From Oxalobacteraceae bacterium (GTDB lineage Bacteria > Pseudomonadota > Gammaproteobacteria > Burkholderiales > Burkholderiaceae_D), in the NCBI GenBank assembly GCA_947454305.1, contig CANGJE010000003.1:23429-87428 (forward strand): a stretch of 64,000 bases of DNA. Reading direction: 5' to 3'. The notes below the pieces were generated by a model. That model worked only from the letters and a program-made list of their open reading frames with translations, was not told the origin of the DNA and searched no databases. Numbering within the stretch: the stretch's first letter is position 1; each line of letters opens with the position of its first letter. The position numbers and the translations under genes were made by a program. This document shows positions 10,216 through 20,200 of the stretch, piece after piece.

Positions 10216-11034
10216 ATGACGTTCTTTGCTATCGGTGACTTACAGGGTTGCGCGGGGCAACTCGACCTTCTACTTGAGCGCGCGCTCTCAGTATCGCCCG
10301 ACGCGCACTTTGTTTTCGTTGGCGATCTGGTCAACCGTGGCCCGGATTCGTCAGGTTGCCTGCGCCGCCTGCGCGCCATGGGTAAGCGCGCGCAAATGGT
10401 GCTGGGCAATCATGATCTACATTTACTCGCGGTCGCACATGGACTGCGTACGGCCAGCCGCTCGGATACCTTAGACAGCTTGCTCGCTGCACCCGATCGC
10501 GATGAACTACTCGAATGGTTACGACAACAACCGCTGGCCCTGATGGCCGATGGCCACTTAATTGTTCATGCGGGCGTTCTACCGCAATGGACGGCACAAC
10601 AAACACTAGAGCTAGCCAGTGAAGTATCGGCCGTGCTGCGCAGCGATCATTGGCTGGATTTTTTACGCGCCATGTATGGCAACGATCCATTACGCTGGAG
10701 TGATGATTTACAGGGTAATGACCGACTGCGCTGCATCGTGAATGCGCTCACACGCCTGCGTTATTGCACAGCAGACGGTGAAATGGAGTTTAAAAGTAAG
10801 GAAGGTCCGGGACACACACCTCGCGATTACCTACCTTGGTTCGAGGTACCGAATCGACAGAGTCAGGATGTGCCCATCGTCTTTGGTCACTGGTCGACGC
10901 TTGGACTCGTTTTACAACCGAATGTGATCGGACTCGATACGGGATGTGTCTGGGGCGGTAAGCTCAGCGCGCTGCGCTTACAAGATCGACTGCTGGTGCA
11001 GGTGGATTGCCCTCAACATCAGCAGCCGGGATAG
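10216..11034 (+). CDS. apaH: Diadenosine tetraphosphatase (symmetrical)
   Basis: Hydrolyses Ap4A to two ADP and, in related enterobacteria, also removes NpnN caps from RNA. The 272-residue protein has the metallophosphatase blocks near the N-terminus: [16 protein letters not shown] and GNHDLH, and a later VHAGVLPQW and FGHWSTLG. Length equals the family norm. The start shown gives [12 protein letters not shown], with the first motif seven residues in, as expected. It stands alone, divergent from rfbB and convergent with plsC, with only four bases between the two stops. Confidence 0.96.
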   Translation: MTFFAIGDLQGCAGQLDLLLERALSVSPDAHFVFVGDLVNRGPDSSGCLRRLRAMGKRAQMVLGNHDLHLLAVAHGLRTASRSDTLDSLLAAPDRDELLEWLRQQPLALMADGHLIVHAGVLPQWTAQQTLELASEVSAVLRSDHWLDFLRAMYGNDPLRWSDDLQGNDRLRCIVNALTRLRYCTADGEMEFKSKEGPGHTPRDYLPWFEVPNRQSQDVPIVFGHWSTLGLVLQPNVIGLDTGCVWGGKLSALRLQDRLLVQVDCPQHQQPG

Positions 11035-11038
11035 TAGC

Positions 11039-11782
11039 CTAAGTAGTAGTCGGAATCAGCACTGAGGAAATCATTTCTCGCGCTGTCACAGCCAACTCAC
11101 GTCGATGAGCGCCTTGCGTAGGCAGTGCAGGTAATCGAATTAATTCGGCTTTAAGTCCGCCGCATTTTACAATCGCAATCACACTTTCTACGAAAGTCAT
11201 CTCACCGATAAAATCGGCGGCGTTATGTAATTGTCCATCGGCATCTACGTAGCGTAGCGCGTAGGGTTGCACTGGAACTTGCGCTTCGATGGCAGCTTCA
11301 AATAAATTCGCATGAAACGGTAATACCGTGCCTTGAGGTGCTGTTGTCCCTTCTGGAAAAAAAGCAACACGCTCACCGTCATGAATACTTTTTACGAGTC
11401 CCGCATAAATACGTCGCACATCACTCTGCTTGCCACGAGCAATAAAGATCGTACCGGTTTTGTGGCACAGCCAACCAATTAATGGCCAACTTCGTATATC
11501 GGATTTAGCGACGAAACGACAAGGATGAATCGTGTTGATGACAAAAATATCAAGCCACGAAATATGGTTGCAGATGATAAGTGCAGGCGATACGGGTTGC
11601 TCTTGTCGCTCAGCATCTAGCTCCATGCTGACGCCACATATTTCTACCAGCTGACGTGACCAACGTTGTATACGACGATCACGACCCGCCTCATCCAACC
11701 ACGGAAAAAGTACGGCAGTTTTCCATAAACCGACAAACAAATGTAGGCCAAGCCTAGCTAACGGCAATACCGGCATCGTCAC
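11039..11782 (-). CDS. plsC: 1-acyl-sn-glycerol-3-phosphate acyltransferase
   Basis: Adds the second acyl chain to lysophosphatidic acid, giving phosphatidic acid at the inner membrane. The 247-residue protein shows the acyltransferase box NHISWLD (His-x4-Asp), FFPEGTT, and a hydrophobic N-terminus (about residues 5-25). Its ATG overlaps the stop of pyrC', placing it last in the pyrimidine/yqgE operon; that position is typical of Burkholderiales. A lyso-ornithine lipid acyltransferase role cannot be excluded, since the families are close. Confidence 0.88.
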   Translation of the reverse strand: MTMPVLPLARLGLHLFVGLWKTAVLFPWLDEAGRDRRIQRWSRQLVEICGVSMELDAERQEQPVSPALIICNHISWLDIFVINTIHPCRFVAKSDIRSWPLIGWLCHKTGTIFIARGKQSDVRRIYAGLVKSIHDGERVAFFPEGTTAPQGTVLPFHANLFEAAIEAQVPVQPYALRYVDADGQLHNAADFIGEMTFVESVIAIVKCGGLKAELIRLPALPTQGAHRRELAVTAREMISSVLIPTTT

Positions 11783-13065
11783 TAGCGACTGTAAGCGAGT
11801 TGACCAGAGACGATCGTATGTCGAACCTGACCCGGTAATTCATAACCCAGAAAAGGCGTGTGCTTACCTTGACTGACAATGGCTGCAGCGTTGACTAACC
11901 AGCGGACATCAGCATCAAATATACACACATCAGCGACACTACCTATCGATAAGCCACCGGCCGACAAGCCGGCAACGCGAGCTGCATCAGCGGTAATGCG
12001 GGAGATGGCCATCGAGAGTTTATCGTCACCCGATAACTGCTCATCGGCCCACTTCAGTGAAAGTGATAGCAATAACTCTAAGCCAGTCGCACCGGGCGAT
12101 GCTTCACCAAAGGGTAATAATTTTTCATCATCATCAACCGGCGTGTGATCGGAACAGATCGCGTCAATGGTTCCATCCATCAGCGCTGCGCGAATCGCAT
12201 CACGATCACGTTGACTGCGCAATGGTGGTGAGAGCCGCGCATTCGGATCAAAGAAACCAATATCGTTATCCGTCAGATGCAAATGATGAGCACCCACATC
12301 GCAACTCACTGGTAGGCCTTCAGCCTTAGCAGCGCGTACCAAAGCGATACCTGCTGCGGATGACAAACGACACAAATGCACGCGCGCACCCGTTGTACGC
12401 ATTAATTCAAAGATCGTATGCAGTGCAATCGTCTCACTGATAACCGGCACACCCGACAAACCCAGTCGCGATGCTAATGGCCCACTATGCGCCGTGCCAC
12501 CTTTACCTAGATGAGGGTCTTGCGGACGCAACCACACGGTGTAGCCAAATGTTTGTGCGTACTGCATCGCACGCATCAGCACAGTGCTGTCTTCTATTGT
12601 TTGCTCTGCTTGCGAAAAACCGATACAGCCTGCTTCGGTGAGCTCAGCCATTTCAGTTAACTCGCGACCTTTAAGACCTACCGTCAGCGCGCCCAAAGGA
12701 TACACATGCGATTGATTCAAAATACGCGCGCGATGCACTAGCATTTCAACTAAGCCTGGCTCATCCAACACAGGATCGGTATCAGGTGGACAAAGCAAAC
12801 TCGTCACACCGCCCGCTAATGCCGATTGCAATTCTGATTCAAGAGTTGCTTTGTATTCATAACCAGGCTCACGCAATCGCGCAGATAAATCGACCAAGCC
12901 CGGGCACACAATTAAGCCACTGGCATCGATGATTTGATCGGCCACAAAACCTGCAGGTACTTGTGCAATGGAGGCGATACAACCATCCGCAATAAAGACA
13001 TCATGTTGTGCATCGATGTTATTGGCCGGATCTATCAGGCGTCCGTTTTTAATATGTAGTCTCAT
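11782..13065 (-). CDS. pyrC': Dihydroorotase homologue lacking the HxH metal site (PyrC'-type)
   Basis: A 427-residue amidohydrolase of the class I dihydroorotase family, next to pyrB. Active dihydroorotases have a DxHxHxR metal and substrate motif after strand 1; here the equivalent segment reads DLSARLREPG, so both His are absent while REPG is kept. Later family blocks are ICSDHTP and GATGLELLLSLSL. This matches the catalytically dead PyrC' that, in pseudomonads, is a structural partner of aspartate carbamoyltransferase. I infer the same here: a scaffold for PyrB, with true dihydroorotase activity encoded elsewhere. It lies 36 bases after pyrB and overlaps plsC by one base. Confidence 0.9.
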   Translation of the reverse strand: MRLHIKNGRLIDPANNIDAQHDVFIADGCIASIAQVPAGFVADQIIDASGLIVCPGLVDLSARLREPGYEYKATLESELQSALAGGVTSLLCPPDTDPVLDEPGLVEMLVHRARILNQSHVYPLGALTVGLKGRELTEMAELTEAGCIGFSQAEQTIEDSTVLMRAMQYAQTFGYTVWLRPQDPHLGKGGTAHSGPLASRLGLSGVPVISETIALHTIFELMRTTGARVHLCRLSSAAGIALVRAAKAEGLPVSCDVGAHHLHLTDNDIGFFDPNARLSPPLRSQRDRDAIRAALMDGTIDAICSDHTPVDDDEKLLPFGEASPGATGLELLLSLSLKWADEQLSGDDKLSMAISRITADAARVAGLSAGGLSIGSVADVCIFDADVRWLVNAAAIVSQGKHTPFLGYELPGQVRHTIVSGQLAYSR

Positions 13066-13101
13066 GCTAATTTTTTCTTTTCAAGCGCAATCTATTGACC
13101 A

Positions 13102-14061
13102 TCAGGCACCCGCCAACATACTCATCACGGCCATACGCACGGCTATACCAAAGGTCACCTGCGGCAAGATCACCGCTTGCGCACCATCAGCAACCGCCGA
13201 ATCAATTTCTACACCGCGATTCATAGGGCCGGGATGCATAACAATGGCATCAGGCTTAGCTAATGCAAGTCGTTCAGGCGTGAGGCCATAACTTTTGAAA
13301 TACTCTTGCGCTGAAGGCAGTAAAGCACCTGTCATGCGTTCATTCTGAAGACGCAGCATGATGATCACGTCAACGTCTTTCAAACCTTCGTTCATATCCG
13401 TAAACACTCGCACGCCCATCTGCTCTAAACCACCCGGCAGCAAGGTTCTAGGGCCAATCGCACGCACTTCAGGCACACCCATGGTTGTGAGTCCATGAAT
13501 ATCGGAACGGGCCACACGACTATGTAAAATATCGCCAACGATAGCGACGGTGAGATTCGAAAAATTCTTTTTGTAGTGACGTATGGTGTACATATCCAAC
13601 AAGCCTTGCGTTGGATGTGCATGACGACCATCTCCTGCATTGATCACATGCACATGCTGCTGATTGGTATCAATCAAGTGCTTAGCAATCAAATACGGTG
13701 CGCCGGATTGTGCGTGGCGCACCACAAACATGTCAGCATGCATCGCTGCCAGATTGTCGATGGTGTCCAGCAGCGACTCACCTTTACTTGCGGACGATGC
13801 TGAGATATTTAAATTAATCACATCCGCTGAAAGTCGTTTGGAGGCAATCTCAAACGTGGTTCGCGTACGCGTAGAATTTTCAAAAAATAGATTGAACACG
13901 CTCTTGCCTCGCATGAGCGGCACTTTTTTTACTTCGCGATCACTCACACCTACAAATGAAGCGGCCGTATCCAAAATTCGCGTAAGAATGGCCTTAGGCA
14001 GGCCGTCGAGCGTAATTAAATGCTGTAGTTCGCCGTGCTTATTGAGTTGAGGATTATGCAT
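13102..14061 (-). CDS. pyrB: Aspartate carbamoyltransferase catalytic subunit
   Basis: Condenses carbamoyl phosphate and aspartate to carbamoyl aspartate in de novo pyrimidine synthesis. The 319-residue protein carries the carbamoyl phosphate loop [13 protein letters not shown] (Thr replaces the usual Ser of TRTSFE), [20 protein letters not shown], and the aspartate-side MLRLQNERM. No pyrI regulatory gene is nearby; with the adjacent PyrC' homologue this fits the large class A enzyme of pseudomonads, where PyrC' and PyrB form a dodecamer. Its start overlaps the pyrR stop by eight bases. Confidence 0.96.
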   Translation of the reverse strand: MHNPQLNKHGELQHLITLDGLPKAILTRILDTAASFVGVSDREVKKVPLMRGKSVFNLFFENSTRTRTTFEIASKRLSADVINLNISASSASKGESLLDTIDNLAAMHADMFVVRHAQSGAPYLIAKHLIDTNQQHVHVINAGDGRHAHPTQGLLDMYTIRHYKKNFSNLTVAIVGDILHSRVARSDIHGLTTMGVPEVRAIGPRTLLPGGLEQMGVRVFTDMNEGLKDVDVIIMLRLQNERMTGALLPSAQEYFKSYGLTPERLALAKPDAIVMHPGPMNRGVEIDSAVADGAQAVILPQVTFGIAVRMAVMSMLAGA

Positions 14062-14557
14062 GGTCTATGGTCAGAGATAAGCGGCCATCATCGGCCTTTT
14101 GCAGCACGAGCATCTGTTCACTGGGAACCACCAGAGTTTTCGCAACAAAATCTGCAGAAATAGGTAACTCGCGGCCACCGCGATCAACTAGAGCGGCCAG
14201 CATGATTTTCGCAGGACGGCCATAGTCGAACAGGGTATTGATCGCAGCGCGCGTAGTGCGTCCGGTATACAAAACATCATCGACCAATAAGATATTGGCG
14301 CCTTCGATTTCAAAGGGAATATGGCTGGGTCTGACTTCTTCTTTCAGACCACGTTTAGCGTAGTCATCGCGATAAAACGACACATCAATAAAACCGGTCT
14401 CAGCGATGTTGAGTGCCTGAGCGAGTCGTTCTGCCAGCCAGGCACCGCCAGAATAAATACCTACGATGGCGAGTTTGGGCACGCCCGCCAATGCAGATTT
14501 CAACTCGGTCTCAAGTTGACTGTAAAGGACTTCGGCTTGAAGTTCAGTGGGATTCAT
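14054..14557 (-). CDS. pyrR: Bifunctional pyr operon regulator / uracil phosphoribosyltransferase
   Basis: PyrR-family phosphoribosyltransferase, 167 residues, with the PRPP loop [16 protein letters not shown] and the upstream [13 protein letters not shown] segment. In Gram-positives PyrR attenuates pyr mRNA by RNA binding. In pseudomonads the gene next to pyrBC' acts in pyrimidine control, possibly without uracil phosphoribosyltransferase activity. It lies inside the operon rather than behind a leader; I see no pyr-type attenuator before it. The start overlaps ruvX by 14 bases and the stop overlaps pyrB. Confidence 0.93.
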   Translation of the reverse strand: MNPTELQAEVLYSQLETELKSALAGVPKLAIVGIYSGGAWLAERLAQALNIAETGFIDVSFYRDDYAKRGLKEEVRPSHIPFEIEGANILLVDDVLYTGRTTRAAINTLFDYGRPAKIMLAALVDRGGRELPISADFVAKTLVVPSEQMLVLQKADDGRLSLTIDHA

Positions 14558-14933
14558 GAGTATCGAAAAATTGTTGAAGTATCAGCGCCGCTGCCTGACT
14601 ATCTACGTGCTCACCACGTGATGCAGACAGCACTGCTGAGGTATATCGCTCGTCTATCAGCACCGTTGCCACTCCGAAGCGGCCGGTAATCTGGTTGGCA
14701 AAACGTCGGCAACGCAGCGTCATTTCATGCTCGGCCCCATCGGGATGCAAAGGAAGACCCACAACAATGCTACTGGGCTGCCATTCATCTATCAAAGTAC
14801 CGATCGCCGCAAATTTTTCCACATTGGTTGGCGCATCAATGATGGTTAATGCCTGCGCTTGCTTGATGAGCAGGTTACCCACTGCAACACCAATACGTTT
14901 GAGACCAAAATCGAACGCCATAACCGTGCTCAT
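14544..14933 (-). CDS. ruvX: Putative pre-16S rRNA nuclease (YqgF/RuvX)
   Basis: Small RNase H-fold nuclease, 129 residues, needed in E. coli for maturing the 16S rRNA 5' end. The N-terminal DFGLKRIGVAVG, the central VVGLPLHPDG and the C-terminal DERYTSA blocks, which hold the acidic active-site residues, are all present. It follows yqgE by 12 bases and overlaps pyrR by 14, so it is part of the same operon. The yqgE-yqgF pairing is conserved widely in proteobacteria. Confidence 0.93.
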   Translation of the reverse strand: MSTVMAFDFGLKRIGVAVGNLLIKQAQALTIIDAPTNVEKFAAIGTLIDEWQPSSIVVGLPLHPDGAEHEMTLRCRRFANQITGRFGVATVLIDERYTSAVLSASRGEHVDSQAAALILQQFFDTHESH

Positions 14934-14945
14934 GTGCGCGGCGCA

Positions 14946-15665
14946 TCAAGCATGCCCAGCTTCTCCGGTGAGCAAAGTCGGATCAATCCCCAACAAGTTC
15001 ATAGCCGCTGCGAAGCGTTCTGCACTCGGGATATCAAACAATATAGCCGGATCGGCACGCACCGTGAGCCAGCCGTTACGTAAAATTTCTTCTTCGAGTT
15101 GGCCTGCACCCCAACCTGCACACCCAAGTGTGACGACTAAGCATCGCGGGCCATGACCTTGAGCTGCTGCTTCCAGCACATCACGCGAGGTAGTGAGCGA
15201 CACATCATCCGAGACCGTCAGTGATGAGTTGTAATCGGCTGAAGGTGCATGCAAAACAAAACCACGCTCTACTTGCACCGGGCCTCCAAACAGCACGGGC
15301 AATTGCGGCATGACTTGATCGTGCGGAGTAATTTCAAGGGATAAATCCAGACGCTCGAACAACACATCCATAGTCATGTCCGTCGGGCGATTGATAATCA
15401 TGCCTAGAGCACCATTCTCGTTGTGCTCACAAATGTAGACCACCGTACCACCAAAAACCGGATCCAGCATCGATGGCATAGCGATCAAAAAATGATCCGC
15501 CAGCTGCAAAGACTGAATTTCAGTCTGCTTTTCAGACGCTAAATCGATGTTAGAAGAAGAAAAATCGCTGACATCCGCGGTAGCCGCGGAAAATGATGGG
15601 GAACGCTGCTTGCCTTGCTTGGCCATGAGCCGAATTTTATCAGCTTTACCCGAGCTTTCGTTCAT
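14946..15665 (-). CDS. yqgE: YqgE/AlgH family protein
   Basis: Conserved cytosolic protein of unknown biochemical role (AlgH/UPF0301); the family is usually about 185-200 residues. Core motifs run from LADHFLIAMPSMLDPVFGG to GCAGWGAGQLEEE. The longest reading gives 239 residues, with a low-complexity N-terminal stretch of about 55 residues before the core. An ATG at 15626 (MAKQGKQRSP) would shorten it to 226. The first-gene position, the divergent photolyase and the short gap mean promoters for both must lie near 15630-15730. The start is uncertain. Confidence 0.88.
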   Translation of the reverse strand: MNESSGKADKIRLMAKQGKQRSPSFSAATADVSDFSSSNIDLASEKQTEIQSLQLADHFLIAMPSMLDPVFGGTVVYICEHNENGALGMIINRPTDMTMDVLFERLDLSLEITPHDQVMPQLPVLFGGPVQVERGFVLHAPSADYNSSLTVSDDVSLTTSRDVLEAAAQGHGPRCLVVTLGCAGWGAGQLEEEILRNGWLTVRADPAILFDIPSAERFAAAMNLLGIDPTLLTGEAGHA

Positions 15666-15728
15666 GTTGGCAGATCAACTTTGCCGACCAACGCTACACT
15701 TAGCTTTTTATCGCGCGAGATACTAATA

Positions 15729-17201
15729 ATGAACTACGAAAAAGCGCTGGTATGGTTTCGTCGCGATCTGCGAGATTTCGACCACGCTGCACTGCACCAT
15801 GCCCTCAAAGCTAGCCGTACTGTCTACTGTGCTTTCATTTTTGACAAAGATATCCTTGATCCCTTGCTTGTGCATGGTCGTATCGATCGCCGCGTAGCGT
15901 TTATCCACGCCAGCCTGAAAGAGCTCGATGCCTCGCTTCGTGAACGTGGGGGCGGATTGATCGTTCGTCATGCACGAGCGGTGAGCGAGATACCTAAGCT
16001 AGCCGATGAACTCGCGGTCGATGCTGTTTTTATCAATGAAGACTACGAACCCGGCGCGATCGAACGGGACCATCAGGTCGCTCAGGCCTTAAAAAAATCA
16101 GATAAAGAGCTGCATAGCTACAAAGACCAAGTCATTTTTGCTAAGGACGAAGTGCTTTCGCTCGCTGGTAAGTCGTTTTCAGTTTTCACACCGTATAAAA
16201 ATGCATGGTTGAAAAAACTCGGCTTACCTTCCTTCGAGTTAGATCTACAGCCACTTGCGCCGTTGACATGCGACGCTGGAAAACTCGCGCTACCGCCTGC
16301 TACGCCAGAAATGCCATCGCTTAGCGCTATGGGATTTGATGAGTACGATTTGATGCAGCATAAAATCCCGACCGGCATGAAGGGGGGCGAAGATTTGCTT
16401 GACGATTTTTTGCCACGTATGTCGCGCTATGACGCCACGCGTGATTTTCCAGCCGTTAAAGGGCCCTCGTATTTATCGATTCATTTACGCTTTGGTACGG
16501 TGTCGATACGCTCACTGGCACGATTAGCGATTGAAGCGATTCAATCAGGTCAAGGTGGTGAAGGCGCACGCATCTGGTTATCGGAACTTGTTTGGCGTGA
16601 TTTTTATTTCATGATTCTGCACCATCATCCGCACGTAACTGAGCGAAGCTTCAAGCCAGATTACGATCGCATCACATGGGAAAGCGGTGCCGCAGCCGAT
16701 GCAGCATTTACCGCCTGGTGCGAGGGTCGCACCGGCTATCCACTGGTGGATGCCGCGATGATGCAGTTAAATCAAACAGGCTATATGCATAACCGTCTGC
16801 GTATGGTGACTGCCTGCTTTTTGATTAAAGATCTGGGTATAGACTGGCGGCGCGGCGAAGCGTATTTCGCGCGTCAGTTGAATGACTTTGATTTGTCGGC
16901 GAATAATGGAGGCTGGCAATGGGCCTCATCATCAGGCTGCGATGCGCAACCTTATTTTCGAATTTTTAATCCAGTGACTCAATCTGAACGATTTGACGCT
17001 GAAGGTAAATTTATCAAACGCTACTTACCCGAACTCAGCAAATTGGATAGTAAAACGATTCATGCGCCCTGGCTTGCTTCAGCAATGCAGCTACAAATGG
17101 CGGGGGTCACGCTGGGTAAAAATTATCCTCATCCGCTAGTAGCGCATGATGAAGCACGCAAAAAAACACTGGAACGTTATTCTGTTGTGAAAAAAGAATG
17201 A
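15729..17201 (+). CDS. phrB: Deoxyribodipyrimidine photolyase
   Basis: Blue-light repair of cyclobutane pyrimidine dimers. The roughly 490-residue protein has the N-terminal antenna-binding domain (ALVWFRRDLRDFDHAAL) and the C-terminal FAD domain with ELVWRDFYFMILHHHP, TGYPLVDAAMMQL, YMHNRLRMV and the WQWASSSGCDAQPYFRIFNP stretch typical of class I CPD photolyases. I chose the ATG at 15729 because the family begins a few residues before WFRRDLR; the frame is open 38 codons further upstream but would overlap the divergent yqgE start. Confidence 0.95.
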   Translation: MNYEKALVWFRRDLRDFDHAALHHALKASRTVYCAFIFDKDILDPLLVHGRIDRRVAFIHASLKELDASLRERGGGLIVRHARAVSEIPKLADELAVDAVFINEDYEPGAIERDHQVAQALKKSDKELHSYKDQVIFAKDEVLSLAGKSFSVFTPYKNAWLKKLGLPSFELDLQPLAPLTCDAGKLALPPATPEMPSLSAMGFDEYDLMQHKIPTGMKGGEDLLDDFLPRMSRYDATRDFPAVKGPSYLSIHLRFGTVSIRSLARLAIEAIQSGQGGEGARIWLSELVWRDFYFMILHHHPHVTERSFKPDYDRITWESGAAADAAFTAWCEGRTGYPLVDAAMMQLNQTGYMHNRLRMVTACFLIKDLGIDWRRGEAYFARQLNDFDLSANNGGWQWASSSGCDAQPYFRIFNPVTQSERFDAEGKFIKRYLPELSKLDSKTIHAPWLASAMQLQMAGVTLGKNYPHPLVAHDEARKKTLERYSVVKKE

Positions 17202-17267
17202 CTCGTCATGCTTCAGCGATCAATAGCTTTATGTTGGTCGCGGGTTAGTATTTTTGCGACTAACGAC

Positions 17268-20200
17268 TCACACTGTCGACGTTAGTTTTTGACTGTGATC
17301 GGTACGATTGTCTGATGTGGTTAAATTTTTTGCGGGCGCGAATTGCGCAAGCCATTCCAAAAGCTCTTGCTCGCGATAAGGTTTACCAAAATAAGCATTC
17401 GCGCCTAAGTGCATTGCATGTTGTCGGTGGCGCTCGGCCATTCGCGAAGTAATCATCGCTACCGGCAACGTACGAAAACGCTCGTCTGAGCGTAATCGAC
17501 TCAACAACTCAAAGCCATCCATTGTCGGCATTTCTATATCAAGCAACACGGCTGCAGGACTGATCTGACTTAACAATTCCAACGCATGCGCACCATGTCT
17601 GGCAAGTGCTACTCCATAGCCATGTTTTTCCAACATGCGCTGACTAACACGACGCACTGTCAAGGAATCATCAACCACTAAAACTAAGGGTGGCACATGC
17701 TCTGGAACGATCGTGGTGGAGTTTGATCTAGCGAACGGATTTAAAACAGCATGTGCATGCAGCTGTAACAAATTCATAACCAACAAAATATCGCCATCAG
17801 GCAGCATTGCCGCACCCATCAATCCCGGCACGCTAGCCAATTGAGGCCCCGGCGGCTTAACCACCACTTCGTGATGGCCATGAACTTCGCCGACTTTAAC
17901 CGCGATCCAGTCATCAAGCTGGTGCAAGATAAGTAATGAAATGCGATCAGTGGCGCTATGAGTCACTGTCGGCTCTCTGATTAAATCACTTAAAGCGCAG
18001 AGATCGATTTTTTTATCCTGCCAGTGAATAAATCCGTCGGCGATTGCTTGTTTCGCACTTGCTGAAGTCATCGTTAATACCTGCTGAACCATCGCAGAGG
18101 GTAGAGCGATTTTCTGATGGGCGTCAGATACCAACACTATCTTCTGTGTCGAGGATGATTTCGGCAATGCCATGATGACTGAGGTACCCAAGCCCGACTG
18201 ACTTTCAACTTTTATGGCACCACCCATAGCGACGATAGTCGCCTTGACGGCATCCATACCTATGCCACGACCAGCCAAGCCTGTTACTTGTTCGGCGGTA
18301 GAGAAACCTGATTCAAAAATTAATTGCGTCAAACTGTCTGAATCAGACTCAGCATTTGCGGAAAGTAAACCACGGGCTATGGCTTGCTCGCGAATACGAG
18401 CAAAGTTCAGACCGCGACCATCATCACTGACTTGCAAGCGTAATTCAGCACCCTGCTCGCTCAACTTCATAAATACTAAACCTTGTCTCGGCTTACCTAT
18501 AGTTTCGCGTTCTTCAGCAGGCTCGATACCATGCACAATCGCATTACGCACCAGATGGGACAGTGGCCCATTTAAACTCTCAAGATGAGCCCTGTCTATT
18601 TCAAGCTGGCCGCCATCCAACTCAAATCGAACATCGCGTCCCACCTCCATAGCCACTTGGCGTACCAGTTGCCGAAACCGATTCTCAATACCAGAAAAAG
18701 CTTGCGTACTTGCGCGATACAAATCGGATTGGAGTGAACGTGCATGACGCGTTTGCGCCACCAACATCGTTAATGATGCATCGATCTGATGCGCCAAGGT
18801 GCGTTGTACTCCTGTCAAATCCGCCATACTTTCGGCAGTCATACGCGTCAATTCTTGCAATCGTGTGTAGCGATCGAATTCCAAGGGATCAAAGCCCGAT
18901 GCTCGCGGCGCAGACTGAGATGAAATACTCGCTTCAGATTGCAGCTCTAGCTCACGCAGCTGAGTACGCAGACGCGATAAGTTATCAGCAAGATCAACCA
19001 CTAATTGTTTTTGCTGGCGCAGATCATCCGTAGAACGTACTGCGTTGACGAGTAATTCAGCGACTGAGCCGGACGCACGCTCAAGTAAATCGACACGTAA
19101 TTTCGTGGGCGCGACAACTGCTTTTACTGTAGGTCGATCTGCGAAGGATGAACTGGTATCTACTAGCGAATCGTTGGAATTTTCAAGAGGCTGCGCTACA
19201 TCGTCTTTGATTAGCCCAACATCAATCAACAGTTGATGCACCTCTGTTTGTAGTAAAGCGATTACAGCCGCTTCAATTGGACGTTGTTGCGCGAGTTGGC
19301 TAACCCTATGCTCAAATTCATGGATAGCCTCGCCCAAAGTCAATTCACCTGCCATACGAGAGCTACCTTTTAGCGTATGCAGTAAACGTAACAGGCCCGC
19401 AGGAAGTGAAGCTTCGCCCGGACTGTCTACCCATTGCGAGAGCAACGATTCAAGTTGCGGCAACAGCTCGGCAGCCTCTTCGCAAAAAATTAAGTGCAAT
19501 TCAGGATCGATAGCATCGGTCGATGCTGAATAATCAAATTCATTAACTGAAAGTGATGGCGAGGGCTCTGAATCACCCGACTCGATCTGAGTGATATCGT
19601 CAATTAACGTGGATGCATCTTGTAACGGTGATTCATACGGCTGCAACGGCTCATGATTCAGCGGGTGCTGTGAAAACTCAAGTACTGCGGACTTCACAGC
19701 TTGAATAGGTTCGGCTACTTTGGTGGATGGTGACTCTAATGTTAAATTTGAAAGTGAATAAACATCCTCTTTCTGTTCACTATCATTTACTTGTAACTGC
19801 TTTTCTATCGCATCGATAGTGTCGATTAACTCAGGCAAATAAGCGTGCTGCTGATCTGCCGCTAAGACAATGACTCGCTCGATTAAATTTTCTAAGGCCG
19901 ATGCTAGTTGGTGCATGGCATGATGACCTACTGTGGCGGAACTACCCGCTAAGGCATGGGCCTCAATCGCAGCATGCGATGGGAGCAACTCCGATTCACT
20001 CAGCGAAAATTGCCTCACTAGAAACCTCAACACACTTAATCTATCTTTAGCTTCCAACATAAAGATGTCTTTGAGCGTGGTATTAGGAGTTGTATTCAGC
20101 GCTGCATTAAGCGGTGTATTCAGCGTTGCATTAACAGTTTCATCGACTTGAACAGCGGTCGCCAAAGGAATCTGACTTTCCACTGATTGCATACTGTTGG

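Noticed and set aside
14695..15156. 153-codon plus-strand frame over ruvX and yqgE
   Set aside because: Antisense to two conserved genes whose motifs are intact.
15615..15728. N-terminal 38-codon extension of the photolyase
   Set aside because: It would overlap the divergent yqgE start and is not part of the family; the internal ATG fits better.
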